Assembly: GCA_016801885.1 (NCBI GenBank)
Contig: CM028891.1
Span: 11,577,517 to 11,641,516 of the forward strand
Direction: 5' to 3'
Origin: Toxotes chatareus
Taxonomy: Eukaryota > Chordata > Actinopteri > Toxotidae
Length of the DNA: 64,000 nt
The position numbers were made by a program, and so were the translations under genes. Under the pieces are notes generated by a model. The model made no database searches, was not told the origin of the DNA, and was given only the letters and a program-made list of their open reading frames with translations. Below, in pieces: positions 1 to 22,120 of the stretch; the first letter of the stretch is position 1; each line of letters starts with the position of its first letter.

Positions 1-3000
1 TTTTCCTGAATTAAACCTGCCTTCAACTCTTCAACTGTCTAAAGAGACACCAGAGAATCATTAATAGATCATTCATTCATCACATCTGTCCAACCCCAGG
101 TTCTGCGGTGTGACTTGTGAAGAAGAAAATGTGAGGTAATCTCCCAGCACTGAAAATCGTTGACTTGCTGAGAGCGGGGAGGCCACGGTCAGTTGATCGG
201 CGTCTGCTGATGTAAACGCGCACATATGGCTCTGTGCGTTCCTCCAGTGTAAGCTGGATCATATGAGTCGGAGCCTCAGGGCAGGGGTGATGGCGAGAGT
301 CAAGGGGGTGAGGCTCTCCGAGGAGGGAGAAAGAGAGAAAGTGTCACATGATATGTTCCATGCAGCCCAGAACGGCAGAAAAGCAATTAGAGTCTTGAGG
401 CCTGGGCTGTAGGCTCAAACAGAGACATTTACCACAAGGCAGCAAACTGCTCCACCTCCACATTCACATCAGCTCGGAAAATCAGTGATTCAAAGGTGAC
501 ACTTCCCCTCTAACTTGAGCAGCAGGTAGACACATGACAAAAGAAGACCAGTCTCGTCTAGATTTTGTCAGTTGACTCTTAGAAAATGAGCCTGCACGAT
601 AATTATTGGAAAATGGTCTTAAAGTTGTGGTGACCTCCTACTCATTTTCAGAAACTTCATGTCTTCTGAGGGTACATGGGAAATTACTCGGTATGTGGTT
701 TAGTAATGATCAGGTAATGGCTGTGGTTATGCTGCCTCTGGGAGCAGACAGGGTCTTGTTGTGAATTAAAGCAAAGTTGACAAAATAAGAAAATAAAAAT
801 TTGATTTGGAAAATTAGATGAGAATGCAATTTAGAGGTATGGAAAAAGCAATCAACATACAGAAACAGAGGGAAGATATTTCTGTGGTCAAAGAGGGCAC
901 GATTAAAAGAGAGGAGGTATTTCATTTCCATAGGAGACCCATGGGGCATCTCATAAATCCTCTTTTACAGCCCTGTTAGGGGCACTGTGAGCCTGGCACC
1001 AGGATGTGATGTCACAGGAGGTGACCCGGTGGAGATGCAAGGTGCGAGGGCTGCCAGATGAGGATGATAAATCTTCGTGACAGTTTCATAGCTTGGCTGT
1101 TCCCACCTGGCTACTGCCTGGCTATCGTTTCAGTAGGTCGTAAATACGAAGAGACCACACGCATCTTTTTTTAATTTTCAATAATTTTTGGTTGCCCAAC
1201 ATCTCAGTGTTTCTGGCAATATTTTGGATAGGTTTTAATGTACTTTATCATGTAGAAATAAATAGAATATGTCAGTTATTCTTCAGGCTCAAGCCCACCT
1301 ATTATTGTTGCATATTGCTGGATGACTAGGAGGAGTTGGTACTTTAACTGCAGGTTGGCTTTTTTCCTCTCCGCTACAGTATTTCTTTGAACTTGCATGG
1401 TGCATTGTGTCACCACCTCCTCCCTCCTCCTCCTCTTCCTCTCTTGTGAATGTTAATGACTGTCTGCACTCTGCAGCCTTTTTCTCAGAGCATTACAATC
1501 TGCTGCAGTGAACCATAGCCTCCATGGTCCTTGAATGAGTGCAGGAGGGATGCAATCAGATCGCCTTGATCACTCTTTGTGAATGATGCAGCTCAATGGG
1601 TCGTCTGTAATCTGAGTGGAGCATACGAAATTGAAATTGCAGCGTAAACTAATATTGACGTAATTTCTCAGAGATAAGTTTTAATTGGTGAACTTCAACA
1701 AGCTGAACAGCAGCATTTCGTGACTGCGGGGATGATGATGTCATACGGAGACATATATAAATAGTGAGTCCTGAAATAACTCGAACATGGCTCTGATTAA
1801 TAGCTTCAAGCGCTTCATTTGGGTAAAACTCGTCTTGATGTGAACCCACAAAGTCACTTACTAATTAATCTAAAAGCTGAAAAAAAAAAAAAAAGTTTTC
1901 TGACGACGTGATCCTTTCAAGTTTCCATCCTGATTTTTAACCATACTATGAAAGTGGCTTTATGGATGGAAATATTTCAGCTACCACTAGATGAATTGCC
2001 ATGAAATTTTGACATTCACTGTCTCCAAAGGAGGAATCCTACTGACTTTGGTGATCCTCTGGTGATCCCCTAGTGCCATCCTAAGGTCAAAATGTAAATT
2101 TGTGACTAAAGATTATACTGACTACTGAGATTCCTATCAGCCTCAGGTGTACTTTGGGTTTAGTGCTAATTGTCCAAAGCTAGTATGGTAACATGGTAAA
2201 CTTAGATAGTAAACATTATAGCTCCTTAACATCTGCATGTTAGCATTGTTAATGTGAGCTTTATCTTTGCTTGCCAACATCAGCGTTTAGCTCAGTACAA
2301 CCTTAGAGAGCATCTAGCATGGCTGCACACTCTTGTTACTTACAAGAGTACTGACTGGACAGTGGTTGTGTAAATGAGGGAAAGTATTTTGGGATACTTC
2401 CAGACTTGCCTTTCACTCGCCTCAGGTGGTCCACTCTGCCCCTCCCCCCCAAGCCTTAAAAAGCAACATCTCAGATTACTAGATGTAAATCATCCCAATT
2501 GTATGTGCTAATACCCAGGTTAGAAGATGACCATGCCCTCGATGTCCAAGAAGTAGTGAGTACAAGAAAGGTGGAAGATACTGTGACCTGATGTCACCTC
2601 ACTGTTATGTGAGGGCAGCAAAGTCGCAGTGGGACAAGCCAGAAAGCCCTCAGAGCACAGACGTCTGTACAGCAGACATTTCTAATGGTGCTTTTTCAAA
2701 GCCACTAGCAAAGGCTGTCATGTCAGTTTTTCATCGACCCTTTCCCATCCTTTGCATCAGCCCTAGTCTGACAGTTACGTAATTGAACTTGTCTAGACGC
2801 AAATGCGCATCAGAGTTTTGCCACTTGTAGCACACAGACAGCTCTTTCTGTCTGAGCTGATAACTGCAAACACAGTTTAGAGAAGGCACTGATACAGTCG
2901 CCTAATACCCTGCCCTCTGCAGTATCCCAGTCTGCTTCTGGTTACTTTTACTACCCCAGCAGCCGTTTTGCCCTGCAGTGGGAATGCCATCTTTTGCTTG

Positions 3001-4522
3001 CCGCCTATAGTCTCAATATGTCACATATGCTGCATTTCTTCTTCTGTGGCACACTGTTTGCCACTCCCTACCCCTGTCAGTACGAGATCTGTTGGTATTT
3101 TACTGGAGCACTCTTTGCAAAAGAGGCCTCTACACTCAAGTATTCCGCAGCATTTGAACTGTGACCTGCATGCTCTTGAGTCCTCTCAGCACATTGTGTG
3201 TCTTGAGTAGGTTGCTTGTAAAGATCGTACTTCTAGCCTTGTAGCTGCAGGGGAGAGAGTGCTCAAGCCAAACTGCTAACTCCACCTCTTTCATTTTTTT
3301 TGCTGCAAAACTGGGGCCTCAGGAAGAGTCCAGGAACCCAGGTAGTATTTTCTTAGTGATCCAGGGACATTTTCAGCATGCATTTCACATTTTAAGCATG
3401 TGAAAAGCATTCTAGTCTGAGTCTTTCCAACCACTGCATTTATCTCTGCAGCATTCGCCCCCTCTACATATCTGGTGTTTGGCACGAATTGATAATCTAT
3501 ATGAATTGAATTATTTGCCCAATATAGTGGTAAAGTGAGCCTTTGCTTCTTGGAAGCTGTGCCATGTCTGATCTCCAAACCAGTACTCCAAAGACCAGTC
3601 TATTTTTACATTCATTGAGAGGAGTTAGTTTGCTGGAATGATCCAGCAGCATTTATCTCTCTTCAAAAGCCACAAGCTTTTTACTCCAGTGCCCCCAACT
3701 GGCAGCAAGGTGAACTGCTCGGCAGATGAGACTGCATCTCTTTTGAATCTTGTCTGCCTGTCAGTATGGTTTTAAGATTTGTCTCGCGGTAATTTGTAAA
3801 AAATAACAAAAAAAAACCTGTTCAGAAGATTTTTAAGTCAGTGCAATGGCTGACAGTGTTCTGGGGCTTGGACCACTTTGGTGTTCTTAGCCCTGTCAAA
3901 GTCTTTCTCGCATTATTCTCATGAAATGTACATTCACTTCCTGATAGGCTGGACGGCAGAAAGAGCTGACAGTTGTCCTCTGTGACACTGCTGCCATGCA
4001 AACTTTTTATTTCCTCGCTTTTCACTTGACCCCTCGACTTTATCTCTGAAAGTCTGTTGCTATGACAACTCTGTCTGGCTGGTGAGATGGCACTATTCGT
4101 TCTGTGTGTGGCTTTCTGTGCTAGTGTGTGCGAGTTCGCAAAGAGGCAGACAGGCAGCCAGACAGCTGTCCCTGCTGAATCCACTTATCACCACCAGGGG
4201 AGGCTGAATAGGGTTGGACAAATTAACCACAGACTCTGTGAGTGTGTCATTAATAAAGTCTTTAAAAAAAAAAAAAAAAAAAAGCCTGACAGAAAGAGAA
4301 AGGCGTTGTGTTGTACCAAGACATATAAAGCACGGCTTTTTTGACAAGTCATTCAGAAGCAATCAAGTAAGGAAGAGATCATATTCTTGCACTGAGTTAG
4401 TTAGGTTTTCACCCTTTATGTTTACTATTTAAACTATGTGAGACACTTTATCACTTGAGCTTTGACAGCTCCCTGTGAGAGGCATTTATGTAATGTACAA
4501 ATTTTTGTGTTGTCTTTCGCAG
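1..4522 (+). other. oxsr1: oxsr1 intron, partial (5' exons outside window)
   Basis: Because the first visible coding exon begins at the RDLKAGN catalytic loop, the earlier kinase exons must lie before base 1 and this stretch is intronic. I looked for the glycine-rich loop, the VAIK region and the segment just before HRD on the + strand and did not find them. The stretch holds one decayed interspersed repeat (about 1925-2345), short poly(A) runs near 1881 and 4263, and nothing else I can name. Confidence 0.7.
1925..2345. repeat. decayed fish interspersed repeat, copy 1
   Basis: Runs of words such as 'ggaatcctactgactttggtgatcc', split by drift, and 'gtgctaattgtcc' resemble a short interspersed repeat that I recognise from percomorph genomes; I cannot give its library name. 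A second copy in this window (about 44826-45118) shares the phrases around 'tactttgggtttagtgcta' and 'ttagatagtaaacatt' in the same order. The copy is old, with many substitutions and no intact termini. It sits inside an oxsr1 intron. Confidence 0.6.
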
Positions 4523-13489
<8,967 letters not shown>

Positions 13490-15815
13490 ACTGTTGTTCT
13501 ACCTGGGACCGTGACTTGCCTAAAAAATGTGAAAATTGAAAAAAAAAAAAAAATAGTTTAATGCATTTTTTTCTTTCTATGGCTGTAAAGAAACCACTAC
13601 TGCCAAAGAAAACAGTACCGTTTTGTCACCATAGGATTATAAAATGCCGCCTCGTTGAATTATCAGAACGTACAGTATAAGAATCACTCAACAAAAAAAA
13701 AAGTTTACAGTGTATATGTAGAAGGATGCAAGTATCTACAACAAACTGTTTTCATTTCCCATTCTGGTCTCCCTCTTTCTGTTATCTTCTCTCTCTAATA
13801 TGTGATGCATTTGCACAATCTGAACTAACACCCTTGAACCCTGATAAGTGTAACAATGCCTTATATTCATCAGAACTACTGAATGCACGTTTTGGGGAGG
13901 TCCCCAGTTACCATATGGAGCATTATGTTGTCTGAAGTGTACAAATGTGGTTTCAGGTGCTGGTGTCAAACTTTTTACTTTTATTTGAACAGAGAAAAGC
14001 TGCAGCTTACTGAGCAAAACTAGAATTAAAATTTTGTGTAAAACCTGAAATATTCTCTCACGAAGAGTGCTGATGCGATGTGGCACAAATTTAAGGCCAC
14101 TTTGTTCTTTCAGAAAGATGTGAACACTCCCAACAGTAAACAGTCTTTAAAGGATAAGTTTTAATTTGTATTTTCCTTATAATCTGCAGCTTAATCTTTA
14201 AAAATGTGTCGCCAATACATAGTTTAATTTTTTTCTTTAAAGCCAAATAATTTTCTGAAACTTCTGGGCACTTTAGTTTTTATGAAATGTTATTCAAACA
14301 GAAGTAAATAGTGCATTTGTTGAGGTCTATTTTCAGCTGTGATACAATTGGTGCTTTTACAGCATTAGCATAATAAGTAGACTAGCACCAGACTTATCCT
14401 TCTGATATAAATCTCTATTAATTCATGCAATAATAAAAGTGGAAAAAAAAACAAAGAGTAGAAGATAATACTTTTGTTTTAGTTTTTATTTTTACTCAAA
14501 ACTGATGTAGAATGAAATCAGAAAGAAAACCAAATTAGCCTCTTTTTTTTTTTTTTTTTTTGCTCTTGTGAATATGAATATTCATTGAAAGTTGTTATGA
14601 AGTAAAATGTTTAACAGCAGCTGGAACCACACGTTTGAGCAGATGTGTCTGTCTGTTGGTATTAGTTTGTGTCTGTTTGGAATCAGTTTCTCAAATTCTT
14701 TAAAATAGAAAAAAAGACTTAAGTGCATATTTGTTTATGTGGATGAAACGTAAGTACTTGATTTAACCTCTAGTATGTAAATAATGACATTTGGCTTTGA
14801 TTTGTTTTTATACTGGGTGTTTCACTCTTGGCCTTTTTTCTGTCCTATGACACGATCGTGGGTTGTAGCGCTGCATGAAGGAAGACGACGACGACGACAC
14901 TGCAGATTTGGCTTTGAATTTCCTCGTTTTGCAGGACAAACTGTGATGACGTTCATTTACCTTTACTCAAAAAAAAAAAAAAAAAAATTCAGCTTTTCAC
15001 TTCTTGCCTTTGAAAAGTTTGAATTTATTTTGCCGTGGAGCCACAGCTGTCCCGATGCACTGCTCAATGCTTGTCCACCCTAAATTTCCTCAAATTCTGA
15101 GCTGAGTAACATCAAAATTGTCTCCAACTCTTACCAATACCAAGTGGAGGCTGTTTACAGTAACTTATTTTAACCCACATCTCATGTCATAGAACTGCTT
15201 TATCACTCATGAAGCTTTTGTGTTTTTTTTTTTTTTGTTTGTTTGTTTGTTTTTTAATGGCCAAAATGAAGATTTCACATCCTCTGGTTTTGAAAAGCTC
15301 AACTATGATTGTAAACATTTTGAGCGATCAGAAATGTGTTTTGGATTCAGATGAAAAAGGCTGTTACCAGCACAGATGTTACATCCTCTCAGCCACAATT
15401 TGGATGTTGTTTCTGCATTAATGACATGGCTTGATGACAAATGTGCATCTCACAGTTACTGGCACTGACGGCAGCGGCAGGTTCATTTAACACTCTGCTC
15501 TATTGTGTAGATCTGAAATGCCAGCAAGGTTTTACTGTTTAAATTGGTGATGTGATAATGTCATAACCCTCCAGATGCCATATTGAATGAATTTTTTGCT
15601 TGCAGATAAAATGTTAAGAGGAAATCTTTGTATTTTGACTTTAAACATGTAAAATTTTACGCTAGCCTTAAATTGAAAATGACCAAGTGTAATTTTTTTT
15701 TTTTTTTTTTTGACATAATGTCAAGGTTTTGATTCAGATTTTCAGTGTCTTTGAAATGTAGTTCTTGTTACATGTAAAGATACCTGAAATAAAGATACAC
15801 AGGTGTGTCCATCCT
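13490..15815 (+). other. oxsr1: oxsr1 3' UTR (probable)
   Basis: Non-coding, A+T-rich sequence follows the TAA at 13487-13489 with no splice signals that stand out. A canonical AATAAA at 15788-15793, followed by GT-rich sequence near 15950-15975, is the best candidate 3' end, giving a UTR of about 2.3 kb. Several long T or A runs lie inside, for example 14543-14561, 14969-14986 and 15693-15710. Short open frames here are spurious. Confidence 0.6.
15788..15793 (+). promoter_or_regulatory. oxsr1: poly(A) signal AATAAA, candidate oxsr1 end
   Basis: Canonical hexamer on the coding strand about 2.3 kb after the oxsr1 stop, with a G/T-rich segment downstream. A second AATAAA at 16256-16261 could serve as a distal site. 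Confidence 0.5.
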
Positions 15816-17464
15816 GTCTTCTCCTCAAAGGGGAGCGATAAAGTTACTCCTAAGTTTCTAAACTGAAGTATTTGGTGCCATTCTCCTGGTTCAGTCTGCG
15901 ACTGCCAGCAGACAAGGACAGGATAGGTGTGTATGAGCCTTGAGAGAAGTGTGTGTGTGCATTTGTGTGTGTGTGTTGCACAGATTGAGCCCTGCTTCTA
16001 ACAGAGTTGAAGATCTAATGACTTTGCTCTCATCCTTTCTCCAACAGTCTCCACTGTCCTGCTTACATGTAGTCTAACAAAGCTGGAGCAACTGAACAGA
16101 TAACCGAGAAAAATTCTTTTGTCCAGGCAATAATTTATCAAGGCTGTAACATGTTTGAATTTTCCACCTCTTTTCAGTTTTTTTCCCCCACTCTTTCATT
16201 TGCTCTATTTTTGATTTTGGCGTTCAAGGCATGTTTCTCTTGATTATTTTTAATCAATAAAGAATGAAGCATATCAGCCTCTTCTTAGCACTTCCCAATT
16301 GTTCTTTAAAAAAAAATGCAAAGCATTTTCTGTGATTTTGAATAAGTTGGGCCCATAAATAAATATTTACAAAATGAATGATAGAGTGAGAACCAGTAAC
16401 CTACAAATACTAAAGATTTTGACTTTATATACAGTATGTTCTATCTCACTGTATCATTCTCTTGGAGTTTTTTTTCTCAAGTTGAAATTCCTCTTTTGCA
16501 GCTGTTTCACAGGATTTGTTCCTTTCCTGTCACTGCTTTCAAGTTTATTATGCTCACTATCTTTAGACAGGACTGCAATTATCTTTTTACAGCTCTTTTC
16601 GTCCAGAGAAAGTCCTTGCGCACTTTCTGTCTTCTTAAAGAGGTACACCTGCCATCAAATGGTGCACTTTTAGGAAGCTGGGGGACTTTCAAGAGGCAGA
16701 ATGTTTTAAAAATGACAAAACTTGCTCCTAAAAACTGAACGCGTTTCTCTGCATCGTATGAGTGGCAAACTAAGCAATCCTCAGAAGTTAAAAAAAAAAA
16801 ACAAACAAAAAAGAATCTTAAGGTATTGTTTATTAAAATTTCAATACTTCAAAACTCAGATCTAGTGTGGGAGTGGTTCGATCAGGTGTACTTGACAGTG
16901 AGCAAACAGCCCACCAACTGTCATGAGTTTCCAAAGCTAAAAAGTACATCACCTGCCTTTCTCTGTGTTCTTGTCTGTTCTTACGTCATGAAACGTTATC
17001 AGTCCCAGCTTATTTTGGTTTGGAGGTCGAGGCTGAATGTCCACTCAACTCAGACTAGATTTGCTTTCATCTGATTGGATCAAACGTTATTAGTAGCCTG
17101 TTATTTTTTTTGATTATTATTAATTTTTTATGACATGTCACAAGAGCCTCAAACTGAAAGCCATCTGACCATGTGACATTTTTGCTGAGCACACAGGTGA
17201 CAGGGTGAACCCTGGGCCCGGGCCACAGATCTGGACAGCTGCACAACAGCTGGACTTCAGCCTGAAGGATCCTGACATGTCACGTTTTCATAGTTTGGTA
17301 ATCTGTTTGTTAGCAACTTGGCAGGTCATAAAAGCACTGTGATTGTTAGTTTAAACATTAACTTGCAGGAACGACAGTCAAGTTGACTGTTGGTGGCTGG
17401 ATGTGGCTTTAAGCTGGATGTTTCCGTGTCTCACGCTGCACTCTGAGGACATTCAGATACCAAT
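15816..17464. other. intergenic: oxsr1 end to slc22a13 start
   Basis: This stretch holds a GT-rich tract at about 15950-15976, the possible distal AATAAA at 16256-16261, and the presumed promoter and 5' UTR of the transporter gene near its 3' end. No TATA box or upstream exon could be assigned with confidence. Open frames at 16374-16738 and 16826-17074 have no recognisable protein content. Confidence 0.6.
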
Positions 17465-20400
17465 ATGAGCAACTTTGGGGAGATCCTGAAGGAGATTGGG
17501 GAGTTTGGGTTATTTCAGAAACGTTTAGTAGCTGCGTTATGCATCCCCAGCATTTTTGTCGCGTTTGATGTGATTGGTCAGGTGTTTGTAGGCATGAACT
17601 TCCCGTATCACTGTAACACTGACTGGATCTTGAACCAAGGGCCCAACCTGACCGATGAGAGGCAAAGAAATCTCACCATCCCTGTGAACAAGGATGGAAA
17701 GTATGAAAGCTGTACAATGTTCACACCTGTGGATTTGGATTTGGAAACTATTGAAGCATATGGGATTAACACAACTACAGGATGCATAAATGGATCAGAT
17801 TTTGAGAAACCCAAAGGTGCCTCTAGTATTGTCACAGAGGTAAGAGACACTCCCGTGCACTGTCTGGTTGTACTGTTTTTACTGTCTCAGAACAGTAAAA
17901 CGTTGTGCTGGGCAAAAATGTACAAAACTCCTCTTGTACCATTTTCTTTTTAGCAGATAATCCATTTTATTTTGTGAATACATTCATGTTGTTGTGTGAC
18001 TGCTGCTCTGTTACTTATGATTTGCTGACTTTAACTTTTTTCTGAGCCACCACATTTTCATTCACATTTTCTTTTTGCTTCCTGTTGTCAGTTTGACCTG
18101 ATTTGTGACAGGAGCAGTTTGATTGAGGTATCGCAGTCCATCTACATGGCTGGTCTTCTGATTGGAGCCTTGGTGTTGGGTCACATGGCTGACAGGTAAG
18201 GACCCCGATGCTAATGCAACTGGGAATAAGGGAGTGATTAAATAGGAAAATAATTGCAATTCAAATCTGACAGGTAGATTCCTTATTAAATAAACTATTT
18301 TATACATGAAATTCATAACTTTGCTTCTTTTTGTAGGTTTGGTCGACGCTTCGTGGTTCTACTTTCACTCCTTCTCCTACTGTTGTTTGGCGTCAGCGCT
18401 GCTTTCTCACCCAACATCTATGTTTATATGGCTCTAAAATTTTTAGGTGGCATCTCAGTTTCTGGCATTGTTGCTAACGCATTTGTGATAGGTGGGTACA
18501 ACGTTCACAGCTCAAACTTAATGCCTTAACACTTAATCAGCATCACTGTTGTCTGCAACAGTGTAATTTCTGGTACTACCACCGTGGGGGGCCAAAGCTT
18601 AATATTTTTAAATTCTACTCACAGTGGCTTTAAGCCACGGATAGATCTGACACTGATGATACAGTGCACATGTTTTAAAAATGAGCATCTGGGTAAAGTG
18701 CTGGTGTGCAAATAGTATTTACACTGATAAACTGTGCCCTAATGCACAGAGCATAGGACAATTTCATAAGTTAATTATGTCTTACATTCTAATAATAGAG
18801 GAAAGCATAAATGATGCCTTTTCTGTCTGCTGTTTTATCTTTCTTATTGCTTTGAAGGTGGAGAATGGAGCGAGTCTTCCAAGTTTGCTCTCTGCACCAT
18901 TATCTGCCACTCTTTCTTCCCTCTGGGACTGATGATGTTGTCTGGCATCGCCTATTTGATCCGTGACTGGAGGATCCTGCAGCTGGTGCTCTTCAGCCCC
19001 CTTGTCCTGGTCTTGGGAATCTTTTACTGGTCAGAAGATGCTTATTTTTAAAATTACAGCCACAGAAAAAATAAAAGCACACATTTTAGTTTGTGATCAT
19101 GGACGTTTATGTCAACTAGGATTCTTCCAGAGTCAGGTCGGTGGCTCATCACACAGGGCAAGAAGAAAGAGGCCATAAAGGAGATCCGGAAGGCAGCTAA
19201 GGTGAACGGGAGGAGTGTCCCAGAAGACCTGCTAGACAAGGTGAGCAGCGTCAAACACAATTTGGCTTAAACCAAAATCAAGCACAATAAAACTATGAAA
19301 TAAATATACACTAAGTAAGACATGCACCTAAATTATCCAGCTGGAAATTGAGGGTACAACCAAAAGAGGAAGCATGTTGGACATCTTCAGGATATCATAT
19401 CTGAGAAAACGTGCTCTTGTAATGAGCCTTGTTTGGTAAGTATTTATTTCAATTAGCTGTCACATCTACACCAGTACCTTTGTGGTGGGCCTGAAGATAT
19501 CTCTCCCGCTTAATAGGTTTGGAACAAGTCTGATGTACTACGGACTGAGCCTGAATGTTGGCAATTTCGGTCTGGATATCTATCTCACGCAGTTCATCTT
19601 CGGCGTAGTGGAAATTCCTGCACGTGTGGGCAGTTTGCCTCTCATCCAGCACTTTGGGAGGAGAATATGTCAAGCAGGGATGTTGTTTTTTGGAGGCTCT
19701 GCTTGTCTTGGGATACTTGCTGTTCCAAGGGGTAATGTGTTGCATTATAATAGGAATTTGTTATAATCAGTCTGGATGACATCTTTACCTGATTTTTGAG
19801 AAATAAGACACATCACATTCTTATACAAAAACAAAAACAAAAAGAAAGCCAAATACAATATGCCAAGCAGGGATTCTGCTATTTGCCTTGTGGCCATTGC
19901 TACGTCCAAAGGTATCTTCTAACCTTATACATGTTTTGCATTCTGACAACACATATGTTTAATATCGATGTGTCTCAATGTGTTTTTTTTCCCCTGATTT
20001 ATTTGTCCATCAGATCTGCCTGTAGTGGTAACAGTCATAGCTGTGCTGGGAAAATTTTCCGCAACTGCCAGTTTCTCCACAGTCTATGTTTATACTGCAG
20101 AATTATACCCTACCATTTTAAGGTAAGGTAGGTAAGGTCTGAGTGGTAAAATGTAAAATATGTTATCATGTATTACTTGCCATGAGATTGCTGATGAGAC
20201 CATTGTCTATACTGGTAGGCAGAATGGTGTAGGTCTGAACTCCATGTGTGCTCGTGTGGCGGGCATCCTCGCCCCGCTCATCAGACTCCTGGACGTCTAC
20301 CATCACTCCATCCCCATGCTGATTTACGGCATCATCCCCATTGCTGCCGGAGGTTTCTGTTTACTGCTGCCTGAAACCCGCAATGTTGAACTCCAGGACC

Positions 20401-20564
20401 ATGCTGAACTCATGTGAGTTGATGAACCCTTTCACAACCTTATTTCTTTTACAATAAAATCAAATGAATTGTGTGTAATAATCGTCTTGTTTTTATATTT
20501 CAGAAAACGTGACAATGGAACGCACTCTAAAGAGGCCAAATCAGGAAAGAGCACAAAAATGTAA
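17465..20564 (+). CDS. slc22a13: SLC22 family organic anion transporter (OAT10-like)
   Basis: Ten phase-consistent exons: 17465-17839, 18092-18195, 18337-18491, 18858-19029, 19120-19240, 19341-19435, 19517-19731, 20014-20122, 20219-20413 and 20504-20564 (TAA), giving about 533 residues, close to the usual ~550. The start is MSNFGEIL, a typical SLC22 amino end before TM1. A large first extracellular loop carries four N-glycosylation sequons (NLT, NLT, NTT, NGS) and several cysteines. The major-facilitator loop motif DRFGRR follows TM2, and a second FGRR lies between TM8 and TM9. The SLC22 signature ELYPTILRQNGVG and LPETRNVELQ near the end are present. Basic residues expected in OAT-type carriers appear as EIPAR (TM8) and CARVAG (TM11). 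Twelve membrane helices are implied; the product is a plasma-membrane anion exchanger (urate/nicotinate for mammalian OAT10). Placement beside oxsr1 favours SLC22A13; the neighbouring paralogue SLC22A14 is the alternative. Confidence 0.87.
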
Positions 20565-21544
20565 TTTATGTGGACATGATGGTTTTCACTGTCTTTTTGC
20601 ATCAGGAGGATTAGTGTGCTTCTTCTCAGCTGACACGGTTTTAACAGTAATTAGTATGCGGTTAACTTTAACTGAATCACATTTAACAGTAACAGTTTCA
20701 TGTGTAACTTCAAGTGTAATTTTAATTTTTGTTGCTAAAATCTGTTAACAATTTGTTTTATCCTTGCTGAAGTTATAGACTGTTTGATAACTGGAATTTG
20801 TATATATATTAAATTTTGTATATATGTATTTGCTGTACATCTATTTGTGTAAGAGTTTAGAGTTTCTCAGTTTAATCGAATAATGAACAGTATAATATTT
20901 TCTCATGGATACAATCCCTCTGTAGGTGTTTCAGGTGCTATGAACCAACTATAGTGTATTGTTGAAAATGGGAAAACACTGATATTTTGTTGTCACTTTT
21001 CTTCATCTTTGAGCGAGTGAAGTGAGTGAAGTGGAGCATTTAGCAGCTGGAGATCCACATATTTTCTTCAAACACTGGTGGATTGGGTTTATATTTATTA
21101 AGTAGCCAGACAAGACAACTCATGATGATGTTGCTCTGTGTCCGCTGGATGTGTAAATAGGCAACAAGAACATATAAACTGTGTGTGTGTGTGTGTGCGT
21201 GTGTGTGTGTGTGCGTGCATGCGTGTGTATATGTGTATGTGTGTGTGTGTGATCTTCTTGTTGTTATGGAGTTCTGTCCTCAAGTAGCCAAAGAAAACTG
21301 ATCAGTGTCATCACTATGCCCTTTATTACTGCTTATCAGTTTATTTATATGTCAAATCTCTGATATCACAACCTGTCTTGCTGTGCGTTGGCTAATTTCA
21401 TTGGACTGAAAGCAAATGTGACCTTGTGGTCCTTACTAGCCTCAGTGGTATCTTAAATATGCTTTTAATATCTGAAAATATTTGTTGTGGAAGTTTCATT
21501 TTGCTAGTGTTTATCTGATGTTCATCAGTCATCAGATCCTCTGG
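20565..21544 (+). other. slc22a13 3' UTR and flank
   Basis: A+T-rich non-coding sequence. ATTAAA at 20808-20813 is a possible poly(A) signal about 245 bases after the stop. A GT microsatellite occupies 21181-21250. No coding content was seen. Confidence 0.5.
21181..21250. repeat. (GT)n microsatellite with GC/AT interruptions
   Basis: About 70 bp of GT units interrupted by gcgt, gcat and atat steps, 600-690 bases after the transporter stop codon. Confidence 0.95.
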
Positions 21545-22120
21545 TGGTAACACTCTGCCTTTTTCAGCACACCCTATGTTTATACTGAAGAATTATAGCC
21601 GACCATTTTAAGGTAATGTCCTTCTTTCTTACTAATGACTGATGCCTAACAATGTCTCTTATAGTTAACACCCATGGAAAAACTCCATGTTAACAGTTAA
21701 AAATTAGCATTAGATTCCTGTTGAGTCCATTATACGTTTTTGCAGGCAGAAAGGAAACAGTCTAAACTTCATGGGTGGTCTTGTGGCAAGCATCCTCAAA
21801 GGTTTCTGTTTACTACTGCCTGAGACCGGCAATCCTGAAACGTCAGGACAACACTGAACTCAAGTGAGTTGGCAAATCATTTCAAACCAGATTATAGAAA
21901 AAGAGGCTGAATTGTTACTATGAATATGATCTGCTTGTCATAGTCTACAAACTGTGCTTCATTACGATTAGGAAAAGAAATTGTTTGAAATAATCATCTT
22001 ATTTTCAAGTTTAAAATACTTGCATGATATGATATTAAAGATGAGGCACATTTAATTGTACTATAATTATGTAATTATACTGTTTATTTCTTTTATTTCA
22101 GAAGACCAGAGGGTGAGCTG
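21545..22120 (+). pseudogene. decayed tandem copy of slc22a13 3' exons
   Basis: Three segments repeat the last exons of the neighbouring transporter in the same order and strand. 21567-21613 copies the end of exon 8, keeping 'ctatgtttatactg' and the splice donor; the TAC of the live gene has become an in-frame TAG at 21596-21598. 21746-21863 copies exon 9: acceptor and donor persist, but about 80 bases from its middle are missing, and phrases such as 'ggtttctgtttact' survive. About 22102 onward resembles the start of the last exon. With a stop codon, a large internal deletion and no 5' exons, this is a dead partial duplicate, not a second transporter gene. Confidence 0.8.
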
